Below the pieces are notes generated by a model that did no database searches, had not been told where the DNA came from, and worked only from the letters and a program-made list of their open reading frames with translations. The position numbers and the translations under genes were made by a program. 64,000 bases of DNA from Bradyrhizobium sp. SZCCT0231 (lineage in GTDB: Bacteria; Pseudomonadota; Alphaproteobacteria; Rhizobiales; Xanthobacteraceae). The stretch lies in contig NZ_JAFCKP010000001.1 in NCBI RefSeq assembly GCF_018130245.1, forward strand, positions 1,178,001 to 1,242,000. The letters run 5' to 3'. Below are positions 59,258-64,000 of the stretch, one piece after another; position 1 is the stretch's first letter; each line of letters begins with the position of its first letter.

Positions 59258-60426
59258 TCCTGTCGTACCTTGTTCTGGGCTGGATCCGAGCTTGCCACCG
59301 CCGTCGACACAAGGCTGCCGGGCTGGACCTTGAACTGACCGCCGACGATCACCTGCTGGCCCGGGCTCAAGCCTTCCTCGATGACCGATCGCCCGTCGAT
59401 GCCATAGCTGACCCTGATCTTGTGCACCTCGGCCTTGTTGTCCTGATTGACGGTATAGGCGTAGAGTCCGTTGGTGGAATGCTGGACCGCGTCATCCGGA
59501 ACCACGGTCGCATCCTTCAGCGTTCGCACCAGGAGCCGCGTCGATACCGATTGGCCGGGCCACAGCGTGTGGTCCTTGTTGTCGAACACCGCCTTGAGCC
59601 GGATCGTCCCGCTGGTCGTGTCGACCTGGTTGTTGATGACCGCGAGCTTGCCCTCGGCCAGCGTTTTCTTGCCGTCGGTCGTGAAGGCGATCACCTTGAG
59701 CGCGCCGGCTTTCTGGCCTTCGCTGATATAGGGGAGCTGGTCTTCCGGCGCCGTGAAGATCACCGAGATCGGCTCGACCTGCGAGATCATGACGATGCCC
59801 GTCTGCGTCGAGGCGTTCACGATATTGCCGATGTCGACCTGGCGCAGGCCGGCGACACCGGGGATCGGCGCCTTGACCTGGGTGTAATCGAGCTGGGTCT
59901 GGGCGTTGGCGATCGCGGCCTCGTCGGCGGCGATCTGGGCGGTGAGCTGGGCGACGGTCGAGCGCTGGGTATCCACCCGCTGTGCGGTCGCGAATTCGCC
60001 GAGCCTCATGGCGCGCTGAAGTTCGAGATTGGCGTTGGCCAGACTAGCTTCGTCCTGCGCCTTCTTGGCTTTCGCCTGGTCAAGCGCGGCTTGATAGGGA
60101 CGGGGGTCGATCGAGACCAGGAGATCGCCCTGCTTGACGATCTGGCCCTCTTTGAATTCGAGCCTGTCGATCTGGCCATCCACCCGGGTTCGGACGTGGA
60201 CCGTATTGAAACCCTGAACCGTGCCGAGACCGGTGAGGTAGACCGGAAAGTCGATCTTCTGGACCGGCGCAACGCTGACGGGGACGGCGGCGGGGCGAGG
60301 CGGGCCTTTTTGTGCCGTCTGGGTTTTTCCAGCCTGGGACGAGCCGAATTTCTGCCAACTGTAATAACCCGCGGAGGCCACGGCCGCGATGATCAGAAGC
60401 CAGAGGATCGGCCGGGACTTTTTCAT
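59254..60426 (-). CDS. RND efflux periplasmic adaptor (MdtA-like)
   Basis: 390 aa. N-terminal anchor ILWLLIIAAVASAGYYSWQK, then the lipoyl motif GTVQGFNTVHVRTRVDGQID, hairpin coiled coil (AKAKKAQDEASLANANLELQ) and YTQVKAPIPGVAGLRQVDIG. The beta-barrel and membrane-proximal domains follow, ending with FKVQPGSLVSTAVASSD. It bridges the MdtB-like pump and an outer-membrane channel. The upstream region has a good sigma-70-like promoter with an overlapping palindrome. Confidence 0.93.
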   Translation of the reverse strand: MKKSRPILWLLIIAAVASAGYYSWQKFGSSQAGKTQTAQKGPPRPAAVPVSVAPVQKIDFPVYLTGLGTVQGFNTVHVRTRVDGQIDRLEFKEGQIVKQGDLLVSIDPRPYQAALDQAKAKKAQDEASLANANLELQRAMRLGEFATAQRVDTQRSTVAQLTAQIAADEAAIANAQTQLDYTQVKAPIPGVAGLRQVDIGNIVNASTQTGIVMISQVEPISVIFTAPEDQLPYISEGQKAGALKVIAFTTDGKKTLAEGKLAVINNQVDTTSGTIRLKAVFDNKDHTLWPGQSVSTRLLVRTLKDATVVPDDAVQHSTNGLYAYTVNQDNKAEVHKIRVSYGIDGRSVIEEGLSPGQQVIVGGQFKVQPGSLVSTAVASSDPAQNKVRQE

Positions 60427-60493
60427 GTCGTCTCGTGTCGGCTCGTATGCCCTCAGCTACGAATAATAGGGCCATCGTAGAGTTCCAACGCGA

Positions 60494-60523
60494 TGTATAA
60501 TACACGCTAAGTTCCAGTGTAAA
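60494..60523 (-). promoter_or_regulatory. Promoter with overlapping palindrome for the MdtAB-like operon
   Basis: On the minus strand TTTACA (60518-60523) and TTATAC (60495-60500) are separated by 17 bases, a good sigma-70 arrangement about 70 bp before the adaptor start. The -10 region lies inside TGTATAATACA (60494-60504), a perfect 11-bp palindrome likely bound by a repressor. Confidence 0.55.
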
Positions 60524-60646
60524 CAGCACTATCGGTTGAGAATCCTAAACAATTGGAAAGCTTTGCACCCTTCGGGCAGTGGTCTGGCGCGCCGATGTGC
60601 AGTGCTGAATTTTCCCGGCTTCGACCGATCGGCGTGCCAGTCTTGC

Positions 60647-60682
60647 GCAGCACCCAAGGCAGCACCCAAGGCAGCACCCAAG
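60647..60682. repeat. Three tandem 12-bp copies
   Basis: GCAGCACCCAAG occurs three times head to tail without a mismatch, in the 398-bp gap between the efflux operon and the 79-aa gene. Twelve bases keep a reading frame (on the reverse strand LGAA-type, as in VLGAALGAALGAA), but no gene is supported there. Confidence 0.85.
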
Positions 60683-60824
60683 ACGGTGTGCTCATGCCGA
60701 ATGACGTCGCGCCAGCCGCGGTTCGGATCAGTCGCAAGAACGGTTCTAAGTCGCGTGCAGACCGTTTCGGTTGTCAGGCATATCGGCATCGTCCATATCG
60801 GCGCCGCCATGAATGGAGCGCAGG

Positions 60825-61064
60825 ATGGACGAGCTGAACGGCAAGCTGATCGCATGCCAGATTCTGATCACGGGATTGATCGCGCGTGTCGCCAACGAGC
60901 AGCGCGATCCCTTGCGCTTCCTCACCGACTTTCGCGACGAGATCAAAGCCGTCGTGAACGGCGTCAACATCGCCGGCATGGACAGTACCGATCGCGTGCG
61001 CGCCGTTGCGCAGAAGACCGTCGACGAATTGTTCTCGCTGATGAAGCCGCCGAGCAGCGACTGA
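60825..61064 (+). CDS. Conserved hypothetical protein, 79 aa
   Basis: Start at 60825 with GGAG 6 nt upstream; an upstream ATG at 60813 overlaps that site. It is a single helical domain (MDELNGKLIACQILITGLIA, RFLTDFRDEIKAVVNGVNIA, VRAVAQKTVDELFSLM). No signal peptide or membrane span; the first helix is amphipathic. No domain recognised. It is upstream of a TonB-dependent receptor but has its own space. Confidence 0.6.
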   Translation: MDELNGKLIACQILITGLIARVANEQRDPLRFLTDFRDEIKAVVNGVNIAGMDSTDRVRAVAQKTVDELFSLMKPPSSD

Positions 61065-61090
61065 GAACGAAGCGCTATAGCTGCGTTGTC

Positions 61091-61152
61091 TTTAGAACGA
61101 GTCCAATCTCGTCTGGGAACGATTTCAAGCTGCAGTTTAGAATCGTTTTGAT
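61091..61152 (+). promoter_or_regulatory. Two Irr/ICE-like iron-responsive motifs
   Basis: TTTAGAACGAGTCCAAT (61091-61107) and TTTAGAATCGTTTTGAT (61136-61152) each keep the TTTAGAA half of the rhizobial iron control element (TTTAGAAnnnTTCTAAA), with a degenerate second half. They lie 105-165 bp before the siderophore receptor start. Confidence 0.5.
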
Positions 61153-61257
61153 CTGGACCGATTCAAACATTCTCGCGAACGGCTCGCATTGACCCGCTAT
61201 TTTGCGGCCGATACCAACAGCCCATCGTTCGTTCGAAGTGAATGAACGAACAAGAAG

Positions 61258-63669
61258 ATGGGGCGTTTGGTAATGGGGCAGGTGGTCGCACCGAAGTCGT
61301 TGCGTTCGGTCGTAGCGTTCGATCCGATGGATGAGAGGTCCGCGGGCGTTTCCGGTAAAAAAGTTTCAGCGGTTGCGAGCTTGATAGCGGTGGCGTCGGT
61401 GTCGAGCGGCGCACAGGCGCAGCAGTCGAACCTGCCGCCGGTGACGGTCGATGCTCCGGTCGAGCGTCCGCGTCCGGCGGCCTCGAAGCCTTCGCCTGAG
61501 CAGGTCCGCGCCCGCAACGCGCTTCGCCGCGCCGCGCAGCGCCAGCAGGCGCAGCAGACGGCTCCCACTACGCCGTCCGGCGCTCCCGACGGCAATCCCT
61601 ATGCCGATCCGGCGGCGCCCTACAAGGTCGACCACGTCCAGGCCTCGGGCAAGTTTCCCGAGAAGATGCTGAACACGCCGAAGACCATTACGGTGCTCAG
61701 CAAGGAAGTGCTCGAGGACAAGAACGCCACGACGCTGAAGGAGATCGGGCGCTCGACCGCGGGCGTGACGCTCGGCTCGGGCGAGGGCGGCAACGCGTTC
61801 GGCGACCGCTTCTTCATCCGCGGCTTCGATGCGCGCAACGACGTCTTCATCGACGGCATCCGCGATCCCGCCGTTTCCATCCGCGAGAACTTCTTCACCG
61901 AGCAGATCGAGATTCTGCGCGGACCGGCATCCTCCTATGCCGGCCGCGGCACCGCCGGCGGCGCCATCAACATCGTCACCAAGCAGGCCGGCGACGTCAA
62001 CTTCAAGCGGATCGACAGCGAGTTTGGTACCGACATGACCAAACGCGTCACGCTCGACGTCAACCAGGTCATCGATCCGACCTTCTCGGTGCGCGCGGGC
62101 GGTCTGTTCCAGGACGCCAACGTCGCCGGACGCGACCACGTCACCGACAATCGCTGGGGCAGCTTCATCTCGACCAAGTACACCCCGACCAACGACATCA
62201 AGATCACGACGAACTACGTCCATACCGATCTCAGCGGCTATCCCGATTTCGGCGTGCCCTATTACAAGCAGGGCAACGTGCCGGTGACCTCGGCGGGCAT
62301 TCCGCGTGGCAACTGGTACGGCTTCCTCAACCGCGACTTCCAGACCGCGCGGCAGGATTTCGGCACCGGCACGATCGAGTACAAGGTCAACGAGGCCATT
62401 ACTCTGACCAGCAAGGTGCGCGGCGAGCACTCGCTGCTCAACTATATCGGCACGCTGCCGCAGAACCCGAACACGACCAGCCCCAACCCGCTGCTCTGGA
62501 CCACGACGGCGAGCGCGCAGAGCCGGTACCAGAACGTCGACGTATGGGCCAACCAGAACGAGGCCACGTTCAAGCTCGACACCGGCGGGGTCAAGCACAC
62601 GGCGGTGTTCGGCGTCGAGTATTCGAACGAGAACATCTCGATCGACCGCTATGCCGGTCTCGCATCCGAACTGTCCGGTTCCGCCTTCACCAGCACTGGC
62701 GCCGTGACGGGGGTCAATCTCTACGCCCCGCAATACACCAACATTCCCTTCGGTATACCGTCGCTGCTTGGAAATCCGACGCGCTACGGCGTCAACACCA
62801 GCAGCGTGTACGTCATGGACACCGCGAACTGGCAGGACACGGTCATCGTCAACGGCGGCATCCGCTATGACGGCTACAGCCAGAGCGCGTCGAACAATAC
62901 GAACTATGTGAAGCAGAATGCCGATCTGGTGAACTACAACGTCGGTGTGGTCTACAAGCCGATGTCGATCGGCAGCGTGTATGGAGCCTACGCGACCTCG
63001 GCCAATCCGTTCGGTTCGGAGCTGGACGCGACCGGCACCGACTACGGCGGCGTTCCCCCCAACTCGACCATCCTGCTCGGGCCCGAGCGCAACAAGGCGA
63101 TCGAGCTCGGCACCAAATGGGAGCTTGCGGATGGCCACTTGCTGGTGACCGGTGCGCTGTTCCAAACCACCAAGGACAACGCGCGCGAGACCGTCAACGG
63201 CCGGCTTACCTCGGGCGCTGCCTACAGAATCCAAGGCATCGACATCGAAGCGGAAGGCAAGATCACCGACCGCTGGAGCATCTTCGGCGGACTGGTGCTG
63301 ATGCAGTCGAAGGTCACGCAGAGCGGCGTTGCTTCGAATATCGGGCTGCAACTCGCCAACGTTGCCCACCAGTCGTTCAGCATGCTCACCAAGTACAAGT
63401 TCGATGACGGTTGGGAGCTTGGCGGCCAGGCGGTGTATCGCTCCAAGGTCTATGGCGGCACGTTCGCGGCCAACACCAACGAGCTGCCGAGCTATTGGCG
63501 TTTCGATGCGTTCGTCGAGAAGAAGATCGACCAGAACTGGACCATGAAGTTCTACGCGCAGAACCTGACCAACAAGCTCTATTACGACTCGTTCTATCGC
63601 AGCAACGTGCCGTTCGTGGCGGTTGCGCCGGGACGGGCGTTCTACATCGTGACGACGGCGAAGTTCTGA
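61258..63669 (+). CDS. TonB-dependent siderophore receptor (catecholate type)
   Basis: 803 aa. After an N-terminal signal region ([19 protein letters not shown]) and an Arg/Gln/Ala-rich linker, the plug domain starts at [20 protein letters not shown] (TonB-box-like region before). [40 protein letters not shown] and [10 protein letters not shown] are the plug landmarks. The beta-barrel ends in FYIVTTAKF, with the terminal phenylalanine needed for outer-membrane insertion. It resembles Fiu/BfrD-like receptors. The PKHD hydroxylase gene after it matches the fiu-ybiX pair in E. coli. Confidence 0.93.
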   Translation: MGRLVMGQVVAPKSLRSVVAFDPMDERSAGVSGKKVSAVASLIAVASVSSGAQAQQSNLPPVTVDAPVERPRPAASKPSPEQVRARNALRRAAQRQQAQQTAPTTPSGAPDGNPYADPAAPYKVDHVQASGKFPEKMLNTPKTITVLSKEVLEDKNATTLKEIGRSTAGVTLGSGEGGNAFGDRFFIRGFDARNDVFIDGIRDPAVSIRENFFTEQIEILRGPASSYAGRGTAGGAINIVTKQAGDVNFKRIDSEFGTDMTKRVTLDVNQVIDPTFSVRAGGLFQDANVAGRDHVTDNRWGSFISTKYTPTNDIKITTNYVHTDLSGYPDFGVPYYKQGNVPVTSAGIPRGNWYGFLNRDFQTARQDFGTGTIEYKVNEAITLTSKVRGEHSLLNYIGTLPQNPNTTSPNPLLWTTTASAQSRYQNVDVWANQNEATFKLDTGGVKHTAVFGVEYSNENISIDRYAGLASELSGSAFTSTGAVTGVNLYAPQYTNIPFGIPSLLGNPTRYGVNTSSVYVMDTANWQDTVIVNGGIRYDGYSQSASNNTNYVKQNADLVNYNVGVVYKPMSIGSVYGAYATSANPFGSELDATGTDYGGVPPNSTILLGPERNKAIELGTKWELADGHLLVTGALFQTTKDNARETVNGRLTSGAAYRIQGIDIEAEGKITDRWSIFGGLVLMQSKVTQSGVASNIGLQLANVAHQSFSMLTKYKFDDGWELGGQAVYRSKVYGGTFAANTNELPSYWRFDAFVEKKIDQNWTMKFYAQNLTNKLYYDSFYRSNVPFVAVAPGRAFYIVTTAKF

Positions 63670-63671
63670 TC

Positions 63672-64000
63672 ATGTTGACGTGCCTGCCAGGCGTTCTCAG
63701 CAAGGATGATGTGGCGGATTTCCGCCGCATCATGGATGCCAGCGAGTGGGAGGACGGCCGCGCCACCGCCGGCGCGCAGTCGGCGATGGTCAAGCGCAAC
63801 GAGCAATTGCCTGCAGACAGCGAGGTCGCGCGCAAGCTCGGCAACCGCATCATCTCGGCGCTGACGTCGAACCCACGCTTCATCGCGGCGGCGATCCCGC
63901 TCCAGATCTTCCCGCCGCTGTTCAACCGCTATGCGGCCGATAGCGGCCACCATTTCGGCCTGCACGTCGACAATGCGATCCGCGGCGACCGTCTGACCGG
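63672..64000 (+). CDS. PKHD-type Fe(II)/2-oxoglutarate hydroxylase (PiuC/YbiX-like), 5' part
   Basis: The ATG at 63672 comes 2 bp after the receptor stop; 109 codons are visible before the window ends. The N-terminus [20 protein letters not shown] and the iron-binding start [14 protein letters not shown] (HxD motif) match PiuC/YbiX proteins, which accompany catecholate siderophore receptors. A C-terminal histidine and 2-oxoglutarate-binding arginine are outside the window. It probably modifies siderophore-related metabolites in the cytoplasm. Confidence 0.85.
   Translation, partial: MLTCLPGVLSKDDVADFRRIMDASEWEDGRATAGAQSAMVKRNEQLPADSEVARKLGNRIISALTSNPRFIAAAIPLQIFPPLFNRYAADSGHHFGLHVDNAIRGDRLT

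Noticed and set aside
56318-59338. 1006-codon open frame opposite the MdtB-like pump
   Set aside because: It is the antisense shadow of a high-GC gene: His/Asp/Arg-rich without domains, while the other strand encodes a complete RND pump.
61366-63369. 667-codon frame opposite the TonB receptor
   Set aside because: Low-complexity Arg/Val/Gly translation; the receptor on the plus strand has plug and barrel motifs throughout.

Overview
The window is 64 kb of GC-rich, densely coding alphaproteobacterial chromosome. I read it as Bradyrhizobium or a close relative. The evidence is several dispersed palindromic intergenic repeats that I recognise from that genus (near 2169-2257, 4401-4470, 31348-31419, 36950-37082, 39182-39258, 43895-44080 and 55360-55477), very small membrane peptides with good ribosome binding sites, candidate EcfG-type stress promoters and Irr-like boxes. 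No phage, plasmid, insertion sequence or CRISPR array is visible. There is one tRNA (Gln, CTG anticodon).

Layout. 1-2159: end of a branched-chain amino acid ABC transporter operon (LivM, LivG, LivF-like) and a MarR regulator. 2274-4400: an enamidase-like hydrolase divergent from a ferredoxin-NADP+ reductase across a palindrome. 4583-8664: a small coiled-coil protein, a cytochrome P450, three small stress-like proteins ended by a strong terminator, a DUF763 protein and a relic of a mechanosensitive channel. 8732-14761: a TetR-controlled aromatic-acid cluster with a TctC-type binding protein, a LigI-like lactonase, a GalB-like hydratase, a GalC/LigK-like aldolase, a Pht5-like decarboxylase and a dehydrogenase; this resembles the lower protocatechuate/gallate 4,5-cleavage route without the ring-cleaving dioxygenase. 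15396-22298: a GntR-controlled set with two deaminase-type amidohydrolases, an NTF2-like protein and a NitT/TauT-type ABC transporter, linked by a repeated TGCATGCA motif in both divergent promoter regions.

22441-33663: an orphan amino-acid binding protein, an HlyD/AaeA fragment, three tiny membrane peptides, acyl-CoA dehydrogenase and acyl-CoA ligase genes flanking a GH172 (DUF2961) gene, a Baeyer-Villiger type monooxygenase, a lytic transglycosylase, small rhizobial hypotheticals, two overlapping tiny genes, a MaoC-like hydratase and a secreted acidic protein. 33715-39131: an RND efflux pump with a divergent TetR repressor. 39271-43814: an MFS transporter, an aldehyde dehydrogenase, a GntR regulator and an alpha/beta hydrolase that lacks the usual nucleophile. 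44191-48775: a Bcr/CflA exporter, guanine deaminase, a membrane-anchored double ABM protein and ribonuclease Z.

48841-53638 is the most unusual part. A BTAD-type regulator with TolB-like and TPR regions is followed on the same strand by a PAP2/haloperoxidase-fold protein with an N-terminal (Gly-Gly-Tyr)9 repeat and by a homologue of the glutamic peptidases of family G1 (eqolisins). A small unknown protein is divergent from them. I propose this as a candidate undescribed system. 53825-64000 holds tRNA-Gln, a DUF1428 protein, a Sel1-like protein, an arylsulfatase relic, an IalB-like protein, an MdtAB-type RND pump, and a TonB-dependent siderophore receptor with Irr-like boxes, followed by a PKHD hydroxylase cut by the window edge. 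All functions are inferred from reading motifs and family resemblance; no database search was possible.
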